Of a DNA stretch of 54,591 nucleotides, positions 41,993-50,517 are shown one piece after another. A program made the position numbers and the translations under genes. Position 1 is the first letter of the stretch. Each line of letters starts with the position of its first letter. The notes below the pieces were generated by a model. That model was not told where the DNA came from and did not search any database. It saw only the letters and a list, made by a program, of their open reading frames with translations. Source of the DNA: Lachnospiraceae bacterium (GTDB lineage Bacteria > Bacillota > Clostridia > Lachnospirales > Lachnospiraceae); assembly GCA_004557975.1 (NCBI GenBank), contig SFEV01000025.1, positions 1 to 54,591 on the forward strand. Direction: 5' to 3'.

Positions 41993-43009
41993 ATGAGTCA
42001 AAACAGCAGTGAATATTTATTGGAAGTGAATAACCTTCACACTTCGTTCTTTACGGATTCCGGTGAGGTGAAGGCGGTAAACGGTGTTTCTTTCACCCTG
42101 AAGCCGGGAGAGATTATGGGGATTGTCGGAGAATCCGGCTCCGGAAAGAGTGTTACAGCATACTCCATTATGCAGATTCTGGCAGAGACCGGAAGAATTA
42201 CCGGGGGTGAGGTAAAGTTCCGCGGAGAGGATATCACAAAGTGGGACAAGAAAAAAATGGCGGGCTTCCGTGGAAAACGCTGCAGTATTATTTTCCAGGA
42301 TCCGATGACGAGTCTGAATCCGGTCTTCACGATCGGGAATCAGCTTATGGAAGCGATACGGCTTCACACGGACAAGACCAGGGAAGAGGCGAAAGCCCGT
42401 GCTATCGAGATGCTGGAGCTGGTAGGTGTCAATGAGCCCGCAAAGCGTATCAGACAGTATCCCCACGAGCTTTCCGGCGGTATGCGCCAGCGTGTCATGA
42501 TTGCTATGGCCCTCGCGTGTGAGCCGGATATCCTGATTGCCGATGAGCCGACAACGGCACTCGATGTGACAATTCAGGCACAGATCCTTGAGCTGATGCA
42601 GGAGCTGCAGAAGAATCTCGGAATGGCAATTATTATGGTAACCCATGATCTGGGTGTTATTGCTGACATGTGTGATAAGATCATTGTCATGTACGGCGGA
42701 AATATCTGTGAGCGCGGCACAGCAGATGATATTTTCTACAATCCGTGTCATGAGTATACAAAAGGACTTCTCCGTTCCATTCCGAATGTGGACAACAGCA
42801 AGGAGCGTTTGATTCCCATCAGCGGTACGCCGATCAACCTGCTGAATATGCCGAAGGGCTGCGCTTTCTGCAGCCGGTGTGACAATGCGATGAAAATCTG
42901 TCTCGACCAGAAGCCGGAAGAGATGGAACTTAGTGAAACACATAAGGCATCCTGCTGGATGAATGTGAAGAGAATGATGGAAGAGCAGGCAGGAGGTGTA
43001 CAGAAGTGA
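41993..43009 (+). CDS. oppD: Oligopeptide ABC transporter ATP-binding protein OppD
   Basis: First ATPase of the importer, 338 residues. Walker A is GESGSGKSV near 42-50, the signature LSGGMRQRVMIAMAL, Walker B LIADEPTTALDV, and the Opp/Dpp-specific C-terminal Cys cluster (GCAFCSRC...C...C) can hold a 4Fe-4S cluster. The ATG follows GAGGAGG. It overlaps oppF by 4 bases (GTGA). Confidence 0.96.
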   Translation: MSQNSSEYLLEVNNLHTSFFTDSGEVKAVNGVSFTLKPGEIMGIVGESGSGKSVTAYSIMQILAETGRITGGEVKFRGEDITKWDKKKMAGFRGKRCSIIFQDPMTSLNPVFTIGNQLMEAIRLHTDKTREEAKARAIEMLELVGVNEPAKRIRQYPHELSGGMRQRVMIAMALACEPDILIADEPTTALDVTIQAQILELMQELQKNLGMAIIMVTHDLGVIADMCDKIIVMYGGNICERGTADDIFYNPCHEYTKGLLRSIPNVDNSKERLIPISGTPINLLNMPKGCAFCSRCDNAMKICLDQKPEEMELSETHKASCWMNVKRMMEEQAGGVQK

Positions 43010-43968
43010 GCAGTGAATATCTTGTAGAAGTCAAAGACCTGAAGCAGTATTTCCCGGTCAGTACGGGATTTATGAAAAAGACGTATCTGAAGGCTGTCGA
43101 CGGAGTATCCTTCGCGATCAGACCCGGTGAAACGCTCGGTCTTGTAGGAGAGTCCGGCTGCGGCAAAACAACGGTAGGCCGTACGCTGCTACGCCTCTAT
43201 GAGCCGACCGCCGGAGAAGTGATTTTCGACGGTGAAAAGGTGACAGATAAAAATATTACCTCTCTGCGCAAGGAGATGCAGATGGTGTTCCAGGATCCGT
43301 ATTCTTCTCTTGATCCCCGTATGACAGTGGAGGATATCATCGGGGAGCCTCTGGACGTGCATAAGCTGTATCGCACAAGGGCGGAGCGTCGTGAGAAGAT
43401 TCTCCATCTGATGGAGCTCGTCGGACTGAATGCGGAGCACGCAAGACGTTATGCCCATGAATTTTCCGGCGGACAGCGTCAGCGTATCGGTATCGCACGT
43501 GCTCTTGCGGTGGATCCGAAATTTATTGTCTGTGACGAGCCGGTCTCCGCTCTGGACGTATCCATCCAGGCACAGGTGGTAAATATGTTTGAGGATCTTC
43601 AGGACAAGCTTGGTGTGGCTTATCTGTTTATCGCCCATGATCTGCTGATCGTGCGCCATATTTCAGACAGAATTGCCGTAATGTACCTTGGAAAAATTGT
43701 GGAGATTGCAGAAGCTGACGAGCTCAATGAGAATCCGCAGCATCCGTATACGATTTCCCTGCTCTCAGCCGTGCCGATTCCGGATCCGAAGATTACGCGC
43801 CAGAGACAGCGGATTATTCTGGAGGGCGATGTCCCGAGTCCGATGAATATGCCCACCGGCTGTGCATTCCGTTCCCGCTGCCGTTATGCGACGGAGCGCT
43901 GCGCTCAGGAATGTCCGTCATTAGAGGACAGAGGAAACGGACATTTTGTTGCATGTTGGAACAAATAG
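43006..43968 (+). CDS. oppF: Oligopeptide ABC transporter ATP-binding protein OppF
   Basis: Second ATPase, 320 residues, starting at GTG 43006 after AGGAGG. It has Walker A GESGCGKTT, signature FSGGQRQRIGIARAL, Walker B IVCDEPVSALDV, and the C-terminal cluster GCAFRSRCRYATERCAQECP. With OppB, C and D it forms the translocation core. Confidence 0.96.
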   Translation: MSSEYLVEVKDLKQYFPVSTGFMKKTYLKAVDGVSFAIRPGETLGLVGESGCGKTTVGRTLLRLYEPTAGEVIFDGEKVTDKNITSLRKEMQMVFQDPYSSLDPRMTVEDIIGEPLDVHKLYRTRAERREKILHLMELVGLNAEHARRYAHEFSGGQRQRIGIARALAVDPKFIVCDEPVSALDVSIQAQVVNMFEDLQDKLGVAYLFIAHDLLIVRHISDRIAVMYLGKIVEIAEADELNENPQHPYTISLLSAVPIPDPKITRQRQRIILEGDVPSPMNMPTGCAFRSRCRYATERCAQECPSLEDRGNGHFVACWNK

Positions 43969-43987
43969 TGGTATACTGGTTAGAGTT

Positions 43988-44006
43988 TTTCGGGAATTTC
44001 CCGAAA
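43988..44006 (+). promoter_or_regulatory. Intergenic hairpin between oppF and oppA
   Basis: TTTCGGG / CCCGAAA forms a 7-bp stem around AATTT (9-base arms around a single T if read as a palindrome). No T-run follows, so it is more likely an mRNA-processing or stabilising stem than a terminator. Confidence 0.5.
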
Positions 44007-44035
44007 CTATATAAAAATTTTATGGAGGTAAAATT

Positions 44036-45802
44036 ATGAAGACGAGAAAACTTATGGCTCTTGGTCTCGCAGCAGTGACAGCGCTGTCTCCGGTAGTGTC
44101 TGTATATGCAGAGGAATCTACGGAAGCTGCAACGGAAGCAGCCGCAGAATCTGTATCAGAGGTAAAAGGAGAAGAGGCAAAGCGATCTTCTGACGCCGCA
44201 CCGGAATGGCAGGCGTACAATGATCTGATTGCCCAGATCAAGGTTGAGACAGATACAGTAAAGCGTGAGGCCATGATGCATGAAGCAGAGGACATGCTGA
44301 TGGAGACGGGTGCAATTGTTCCGCTTTACTACTACAACGATATTTATATGCAGAAGGAAGCTGTAACAGGCATCTACAGCAACAATTACGGTTTCAAATA
44401 CTTCATGTTTGCTGAGAACGGCGACAGCACGACTCTGAGACTGAATCTTGCAAGTGAACCGGATAAGCTTGACCCGGCACTGAACTCAACTGTAGACGGT
44501 GCATGCCTGGCTGTTTCCTCATTCACAGGTCTGTGCTCATACAACGAAGCAGGTGAGATCGAGCTGGCACTGGCTGACAGCTATGAGGTAAGTGAGGACG
44601 GCCTTACCTATACATTCACACTGAAGGACGGTCTGATGTGGAGCGACGGTTCTCCTCTGACAGCCAAGGACTTTGAGTACTCCTGGAAGCGTGCTGCAGA
44701 TCCGATGACAGCAGCAGACTACTCCTATATGTTCAGCGGTATTGCTGTAAATGAGGATGGTTCCCTGGCAGTAGAGGCAAGCGAGGACGGAAAGACATTT
44801 ACGATCAATCTGGTAGCTCCGTGCGTATACTTCCTTGACCTCTGTGCATTCCCGGCATTCTATCCGGTACCGCAGGCTTCCGTAGAGGCAGCTGAGGGCT
44901 GGGAAGAGAACCCGGGTCTGTGGGCTCAGGAAGCAGGTTTCGTATCCAACGGTGCATACAACCTGGTTGAGTGGAAGCACAATGAGAGCATGGTATATGA
45001 GAAAAACCCGAACTGGTACAGAGCAGACGAAGTTAAGATTGAGAGACTCGAGTTCATGCTGAGTGATGACGATACAGCAATCTTCGCAGCATACAACGCA
45101 GGCGATCTGGACTTCATCGATACAGTTCCGACAGATGAGGTTGCAAACCTTCTTGACAATCCGGAATTTTACGTTGTAGGACAGCTGGGAACATATTATA
45201 TGTGCTTCAACGTAAACAGCGAGCTCTTTGCTGGCAAGACTCCTGAGGAAGCAAACAAGATGAGAAAAGCTTTCTCACTGCTGATCGACCGTGACTACAT
45301 TGCTGAGAACATCGGCCAGACAGGTCAGGTTCCGGCTAATACATTTATTCCGGCAGGCATGCTGGACGGCAACGGCGGCGAGTTCCGTGCAAATGATGAG
45401 GATTACACATATCCGTGTGCAGATGCAGTAGGTTACTATGATCCGTCCTACGAGGCATATGAGGACAACCTCGCAGAGGCAATTTCTCTGCTTGAAGAAG
45501 TTGGTTACGTATTTAATGAGGATGGCACACTGTCCGATGAAAATCCGATTTCCGTAACTTACATTACAAATGAAGGATCAGGAAACGTAGCAGTGGCAGA
45601 AGCTATTCAGGCAGATATGTCTGTTATCGGCATTGATCTTACGATTGAGACAGCTGAGTGGAGCGTATTCCTGAATGAGCGTAAGGCTGGCAACTTTGAT
45701 CTGGCCCGCAACGGCTGGGTTGCTGACTTCAATGACCCGATCAACATGCTTGAGATGTGGACAACAGATTCAGGCAACAATGACGTTCAGCTCGGCAGAT
45801 AA
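44036..45802 (+). CDS. oppA: Oligopeptide-binding protein OppA, apparently circularly permuted
   Basis: Extracytoplasmic peptide-binding protein of the adjacent Opp importer. The 588 residues begin with a Sec signal (1-25, cut after VYA) but no lipobox Cys. An acidic linker (26-49) comes next. Residues about 50-126 (EWQAYNDLIAQIK ... HEAEDMLMETGAIVPLYYYN ... YGFKYFMFA) resemble the C-terminal end of ordinary OppA proteins (compare E. coli OppA, SAIVPVYYY near its end). Residues 128-588 are the ordinary body, from TLRLNLASEPDKLDPALNS to the lobe II element GWVADFNDPINMLEMW. They stop at NNDVQLGR, just where the moved segment would normally begin. Start ATG 44036 follows TGGAGG. The gene is intact and last in the operon. 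Confidence 0.9.
   Translation: MKTRKLMALGLAAVTALSPVVSVYAEESTEAATEAAAESVSEVKGEEAKRSSDAAPEWQAYNDLIAQIKVETDTVKREAMMHEAEDMLMETGAIVPLYYYNDIYMQKEAVTGIYSNNYGFKYFMFAENGDSTTLRLNLASEPDKLDPALNSTVDGACLAVSSFTGLCSYNEAGEIELALADSYEVSEDGLTYTFTLKDGLMWSDGSPLTAKDFEYSWKRAADPMTAADYSYMFSGIAVNEDGSLAVEASEDGKTFTINLVAPCVYFLDLCAFPAFYPVPQASVEAAEGWEENPGLWAQEAGFVSNGAYNLVEWKHNESMVYEKNPNWYRADEVKIERLEFMLSDDDTAIFAAYNAGDLDFIDTVPTDEVANLLDNPEFYVVGQLGTYYMCFNVNSELFAGKTPEEANKMRKAFSLLIDRDYIAENIGQTGQVPANTFIPAGMLDGNGGEFRANDEDYTYPCADAVGYYDPSYEAYEDNLAEAISLLEEVGYVFNEDGTLSDENPISVTYITNEGSGNVAVAEAIQADMSVIGIDLTIETAEWSVFLNERKAGNFDLARNGWVADFNDPINMLEMWTTDSGNNDVQLGR
44186..44413 (+). other. Relocated OppA C-terminal segment within oppA
   Basis: This codes for residues about 51-126 of OppA, homologous to the last ~75 residues of normal OppA proteins. 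It is placed between signal peptide and body without a frame break, and it is not repeated at the 3' end. Confidence 0.8.
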
Positions 45803-45845
45803 GTACTGCAAAAGGGCAGTATACTGCTGACAGCTTGTAAATAGA

Positions 45846-45893
45846 CGGGGCTGTCGCAGAATAGATGAAAATCATTCTGCGGCGGTCCCGTTT
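45846..45893 (+). terminator. Terminator of the opp operon
   Basis: A long stem with wobble pairs (CGGGGCTGTCGCAGAAT / ATTCTGCGGCGGTCCCG) and an 11-base loop is followed by TTT. Confidence 0.8.
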
Positions 45894-45924
45894 AAATCAT
45901 GTATAAAAGAAAGGACGTGCAAGA

Positions 45925-47724
45925 ATGAGCAATGTAATACCGGAGCGCCTGACGGCGCTTCGCTCTCTGATGAAAGAGAAGGGGATGGATGCATATCTGA
46001 TTCCGACAGATGATTTTCATGCATCAGAATACGTCGGAGATCACTTTAAATGCAGAAAATATATGACAGGATTTACCGGATCAGCGGGAACCGCCGTAGT
46101 GATGCAGGATATGGCAGGACTATGGACGGATGGACGCTATTTTATCCAGGCAGAACAGCAGCTTGCGGGAAGTACCGTGACACTGTTCAAATCCGGAGAG
46201 CCTGATGTGCCTACGGTGCATGAATTCCTTGTAAAGGCGCTGAAGCAGGGACAGTGTCTCGGCTTCGACGGACGTACCGTCAGCGCAAAAGAGGCACAGG
46301 AGCTGGCAGATAAGCTTGGAAAAAATGGCGTGACAATTTCCTGCAGAGAGGATCTGGTCGGAGAAATCTGGACAGACCGTCCCGCTCTTTCCTGTGAACC
46401 GGTGATGGAGCTGGATGTGAAATGGACGGGAAAATCACGAGAGGAAAAATGTCGTGAAATCCGTGCTGCTGTTAAGGAAAAAGGTGCAGATTACTTTGTG
46501 CTTACCAGCCTTGATGATATTGTATGGCTTTTAAATATCCGCGGCGGAGACGTTCCATGCAATCCAGTGGTGCTTTCCTACCTTGTCATGGAGGAGGATG
46601 AGATTCTTCTGTTTGCCAATGAGAAGGCGTTTCCTCAGGAGGTAAAGGATGCCCTTGCCCGGGACGGAGTAAGAATCCTGCCTTACAATGATATTTATGA
46701 GTGGGCATCTGCAGTGGAAGAGGACAGGAAAGTGTTGCTTTGCAAGGCAAAGGTCAACAGCCGTCTCGTCGAAAGCTTTCCGGAGAGTGTGACGCTGCTT
46801 GACCAGGAGAATGTGACGCTGCTTCCAAAGGCGATCAAGACTCCGGTTGAGGTGGAAAATGAGCGCGTGGCGCACATCAAGGACGGTGTGGCAGTGACGA
46901 AATTCATTTACTGGCTGAAAAAGAATGTGGGAAAAATCCCAATGACAGAAATCAGTGCCGGAGAGTATCTGGATAACCTGCGTGCACAGCAGGAAAACTT
47001 CATGGGAAACAGCTTTGATCCGATTATTTCCTACGGCCCTCATGCGGCCATGAACCATTATTCCGCTACTCCCGAGACGGATGTGCCGATTGAGGCAGAA
47101 GGATTTCTGCTTGCAGACACAGGCGGACAGTACCTGGAAGGAACCACGGATGTGACGCGTACGATTGTCATGGGTCCGATCAGCGATGAGCAGAAAAAAT
47201 ATTTCACTGCTGTACTTCGCGGAACCATGAATCTTGCCGCTGCAAAATTCCGCTATGGATGCCGGGGCATCAACCTCGATTATCTGGCGCGCGGGCCACT
47301 CTGGGAGATGGGACAGGATTTCAATCACGGAACGGGACACGGTGTGGGATATTTCCTCAACGTTCATGAGGGACCCAACGGTTTCCGCTGGAAAATTGTT
47401 CCGGAGCGCAATGACAGCGCTGTCTTTGAGGAGGGTATGATTACTTCCGATGAGCCGGGCTATTATGTGGAGGGTGAGTACGGTATCCGCCATGAGAACC
47501 TGCTTGTATGTAAAAAAGCGGAGAAGACCTCTTTCGGGCAGTTCATGTGCTTTGAGCATCTGACGATGGTTCCCTTTGATCTGGAAGCTGTTGATCCGGA
47601 ACAGATGAACAGGGATGAGAGAGCGCTTCTGAATGCTTATCATGCCGATGTTTACGAGAAGATTTCACCGTACCTGGAAGAAGAGGAACGGGAGTGGCTG
47701 AAAGAAGCTACGAGAGCAATTTAA
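45925..47724 (+). CDS. Xaa-Pro aminopeptidase (M24 family, three-domain type)
   Basis: Cytoplasmic metallopeptidase that frees the N-terminal residue before proline. The 599 residues hold two creatinase-like N-terminal domains (about 5-140 and 145-305) and a C-terminal pita-bread domain, as in the 600-residue eukaryotic-type APP1 group. The metal ligands are recognisable in DTGGQYLEGTTDVTRT (two Asp), GTGHGVGYFLNVHEGP (His), TSDEPGYY (Glu) and GIRHENLL (Glu). The ATG follows AAAGGA. Its place directly behind the peptide importer fits use of imported peptides. Confidence 0.95.
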   Translation: MSNVIPERLTALRSLMKEKGMDAYLIPTDDFHASEYVGDHFKCRKYMTGFTGSAGTAVVMQDMAGLWTDGRYFIQAEQQLAGSTVTLFKSGEPDVPTVHEFLVKALKQGQCLGFDGRTVSAKEAQELADKLGKNGVTISCREDLVGEIWTDRPALSCEPVMELDVKWTGKSREEKCREIRAAVKEKGADYFVLTSLDDIVWLLNIRGGDVPCNPVVLSYLVMEEDEILLFANEKAFPQEVKDALARDGVRILPYNDIYEWASAVEEDRKVLLCKAKVNSRLVESFPESVTLLDQENVTLLPKAIKTPVEVENERVAHIKDGVAVTKFIYWLKKNVGKIPMTEISAGEYLDNLRAQQENFMGNSFDPIISYGPHAAMNHYSATPETDVPIEAEGFLLADTGGQYLEGTTDVTRTIVMGPISDEQKKYFTAVLRGTMNLAAAKFRYGCRGINLDYLARGPLWEMGQDFNHGTGHGVGYFLNVHEGPNGFRWKIVPERNDSAVFEEGMITSDEPGYYVEGEYGIRHENLLVCKKAEKTSFGQFMCFEHLTMVPFDLEAVDPEQMNRDERALLNAYHADVYEKISPYLEEEEREWLKEATRAI

Positions 47725-47770
47725 CCGAATCAAGTAAGTCGTATTTCTGATAAATCTGGAGGATATCGCT

Positions 47771-50191
47771 ATGAAAAAATGGACGCGTTTTTTCTATCAG
47801 CCGTGTCTGCCTCTTGGCAGAAACGGTGAACGTGTGACTGGAGGAAAGGAGCATATCGCACTTTCCAGAAAAGCTGCGGCAGAAGGCATGGTGCTGCTGA
47901 AAAATGAGCAGAAGTTGCTTCCGCTTCCGAACGGTTCCAGGGTGGCGCTGTTTGGAAAGGGATGTGTGGATTACGTAAAAGGCGGCGGCGGAAGCGGTGA
48001 CGTTACGGTGGAGTACGTCCGCAGCCTGCTGGCAGGCATGCGCTGCAAGGCACAGGAGGGACGGACAGAAATTTACGAGCCTCTTGCAGCCTTCTATGAG
48101 AGGGAAGTGGAAAAGCAGTACGCAGAAGGAATTGTTCCCGGTATGACAGAGGAGCCGGAGGTACCCGCAGATCTGCTTGCAGGCGCAAAGGCATTCACGG
48201 ACACGGCAATTATTTCCATCTGTCGTTTTTCCGGTGAGAACTGGGATCGCACGGTGGAGCAGGAAGAAGGCAGTGAAAACACAATTTCCGAGTTCCAGCA
48301 GACAGAGGCAGATCTGCTCTCCAGAGCGGCAAAGGTGTTTGAAAAGGGTGATTTCTATCTGTCTGCGGCAGAGCAGCGCATGGTCAGTCTGGTGACAGAG
48401 AATTTTGGCAGAGTCATTGTCGTTATGAATGTGGGCGGCGTTGTGGACTCTGCGTGGTTTAAGGATAACGAAAACATTCAGGCAGTGCTGATGGCATGGC
48501 AGGGAGGTATGGAAGGCGGTCTTGCAGCGGCAGATCTGCTCTTCGGAGATGAGACTCCCTCTGGCAGACTGGTGGATACATTTGCAGGACGTCTGGCTGA
48601 TTATCCGTCCTCATACAATTTCCACGATTCAGAGAAGTATGTGGAGTATACAGAGGACATCTACGTTGGCTACCGTTATTTTGAGACGATTCCGGGTGCC
48701 GCAGAGAAGGTCAATTACCCATTCGGCTACGGACTGTCGTATACAGAATTTGAAATTGAACATAACCGCGCATCCATGACGGAGGATGGCATTGAGGTGT
48801 TATGTACCGTGACGAATACGGGAGACAGACCGGGCCGTGAAGTGGTACAGCTTTATGTGAGTGCTCCTCAGGGAAGACTTGGAAAGCCTGCGAAGGAACT
48901 GAAGGCGTATGCGAAGACAAGGCTTCTGCAGCCCGGCGAGATGCAGGCGGTGAATCTTACGGCTCCCCTTGCTTCTCTTGCCTCCTATGATGATCTGGGC
49001 AAAGTTCAGAAATCCGCATACGTTCTGGAGAAAGGCGAATACATTCTGTGGCTTGGAAAGAATGTGCGCGACGCGGTGAAGCTTCCGTTTACCGGAAGTA
49101 TTCCGGAGGATCTTGTGGTGGAGCAGCTTTCCCCGAAGTGTGTCCCGAATATGCTGAAGGAGCGGATGCTTTCCGACGGAACCATGGAGACTCTTCCTAC
49201 AGATCCGGACAGTGTGAGAATTTCAGAATGGGACAGCGCGCATACCGGGCTTCGCTACCCGGATACCATCGGGCGCAAAGGTGCAATGTGGCTGGATGGT
49301 CCGGCATACCGTCAGTTTTCGGAGGTGGCGGATGGTACCTGTACGCTGGAAGCGTTTATGGATCAGCTGTCTGTGGATGATATGATCCAGCTTCTCTGCG
49401 GCCATTCGAATACAGGAGTGGCAAATACCTTCGGCTTCGGAGATCTTCCGGATTACGGCGTGCCCAATGTCATGACGGCAGACGGACCTGCAGGACTTCG
49501 TATCCGGCCGGAGTGCGGTGTGAATACGACGGCATTCCCGTGCGCCACACTGCTGGCATGTACCTGGGATCCGAAGCTTGTGGAAGAGGTAGGAGCAGCA
49601 GGTGCCGAGGAAGTAGTGGAGAACAATATCGGTGTATGGCTGACTCCGGCCATGAACATCCACAGAAGCCCTCTGTGCGGCCGCAACTTTGAATATTACT
49701 CGGAGGATCCGCTGATCGCAGGAAAGACGGGTGCTGCGATGGTGCGCGGAATCCAGTCAAAGCATGTGGCAGCTTCTGTGAAGCATTTCGCATGCAACAA
49801 CAAAGAGACGTGCCGTTTTGAGAGTGATTCCCGCGTATCAGAGCGTGCTCTCCGGGAAATTTATCTGAAAGGCTTTGAAATCGTTGTGAAAGAATCAGAT
49901 CCGTGGACGATTATGTCTTCCTATAATATTCTGAACGGACAGCGTGATTCCGAGAATAAAGATCTGCTGACAGGTATTCTGCGCGAGGAATGGGGCTTTA
50001 AGGGCATGGTAACCACCGACTGGTGGAATCATGCGGAGCAGTATCTGGAGATCATTGCAGGAAACGACGTGAAGATGGGCTGCGGATATCCGGAGCGTGT
50101 GAAAGCTGCATGGGAAGAAGGAAAAGTGACGGAAGAAGAAATCCGTGTGTGCGCAAAGCGTGTGCTGGAGATGATTCTGAAGGTGGGCTGA
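47771..50191 (+). CDS. GH3 beta-glucosidase with reversed domain order
   Basis: Glycoside hydrolase family 3, probably cytoplasmic (no signal peptide). The 806 residues run in the order alpha/beta sandwich (about 30-330, with EGMVLLKNEQKLLPLP and FGYGLSYTEFE), FnIII-like domain (about 335-450, with VTNTGDRPGREVVQLYVS) and then the TIM barrel (about 515-806). The barrel has MTADGPAGLR, SVKHFACNN and the nucleophile Asp in GMVTTDWWN. Typical GH3 proteins have the barrel first; the reversed layout is known from Ruminococcus and Butyrivibrio beta-glucosidases. The natural substrate is probably a beta-linked disaccharide. ATG 47771 follows TGGAGGA. Confidence 0.94.
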   Translation: MKKWTRFFYQPCLPLGRNGERVTGGKEHIALSRKAAAEGMVLLKNEQKLLPLPNGSRVALFGKGCVDYVKGGGGSGDVTVEYVRSLLAGMRCKAQEGRTEIYEPLAAFYEREVEKQYAEGIVPGMTEEPEVPADLLAGAKAFTDTAIISICRFSGENWDRTVEQEEGSENTISEFQQTEADLLSRAAKVFEKGDFYLSAAEQRMVSLVTENFGRVIVVMNVGGVVDSAWFKDNENIQAVLMAWQGGMEGGLAAADLLFGDETPSGRLVDTFAGRLADYPSSYNFHDSEKYVEYTEDIYVGYRYFETIPGAAEKVNYPFGYGLSYTEFEIEHNRASMTEDGIEVLCTVTNTGDRPGREVVQLYVSAPQGRLGKPAKELKAYAKTRLLQPGEMQAVNLTAPLASLASYDDLGKVQKSAYVLEKGEYILWLGKNVRDAVKLPFTGSIPEDLVVEQLSPKCVPNMLKERMLSDGTMETLPTDPDSVRISEWDSAHTGLRYPDTIGRKGAMWLDGPAYRQFSEVADGTCTLEAFMDQLSVDDMIQLLCGHSNTGVANTFGFGDLPDYGVPNVMTADGPAGLRIRPECGVNTTAFPCATLLACTWDPKLVEEVGAAGAEEVVENNIGVWLTPAMNIHRSPLCGRNFEYYSEDPLIAGKTGAAMVRGIQSKHVAASVKHFACNNKETCRFESDSRVSERALREIYLKGFEIVVKESDPWTIMSSYNILNGQRDSENKDLLTGILREEWGFKGMVTTDWWNHAEQYLEIIAGNDVKMGCGYPERVKAAWEEGKVTEEEIRVCAKRVLEMILKVG

Positions 50192-50332
50192 CAGACTGCT
50201 GTTCCTGTGTTTCTGTAAACAGGAATGCTGCCAGAACCGGTTTTTCAGGTATATGGAATGCACAGGACTGCATCATCGCCAGGTGTTATGGAACAGAATG
50301 ATGCTGTATCTGTCAGGGTGTGATGCAGAAGA

Positions 50333-50366
50333 AACGGAGCTGAACCGAATGTCAGCTCCGTTATTT
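50333..50366 (+). terminator. Terminator after the GH3 gene
   Basis: A perfect 11-bp stem, AACGGAGCTGA / TCAGCTCCGTT, with an 8-base loop is followed by ATTTC. Confidence 0.75.
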
Positions 50367-50443
50367 CATACCTGGTCTGACCTTTTTTCAGTATGCATTC
50401 ACTTCGTTCACTGCAATACGCAAGGAAACCGTACATTCCTCTG

Positions 50444-50472
50444 TTGACATTGCAAAAATGGTATAGTAGAAT
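50444..50472 (+). promoter_or_regulatory. Promoter of the MATE gene
   Basis: -35 TTGACA (50444-50449), 17 bases, -10 TAGAAT (50467-50472). Confidence 0.75.
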
Positions 50473-50517
50473 TTCGTTAATTACACTTTGGAGAAAGACT
50501 GGGAGAGGTACCATATT

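Larger units (their letters stand above)
50192..50517. other. Gene-free interval between the GH3 gene and the MATE gene
   Basis: It holds one clear terminator at 50333 and the MATE promoter at 50444. Between 50192 and 50332 I see no gene, RNA or repeat. Confidence 0.6.
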
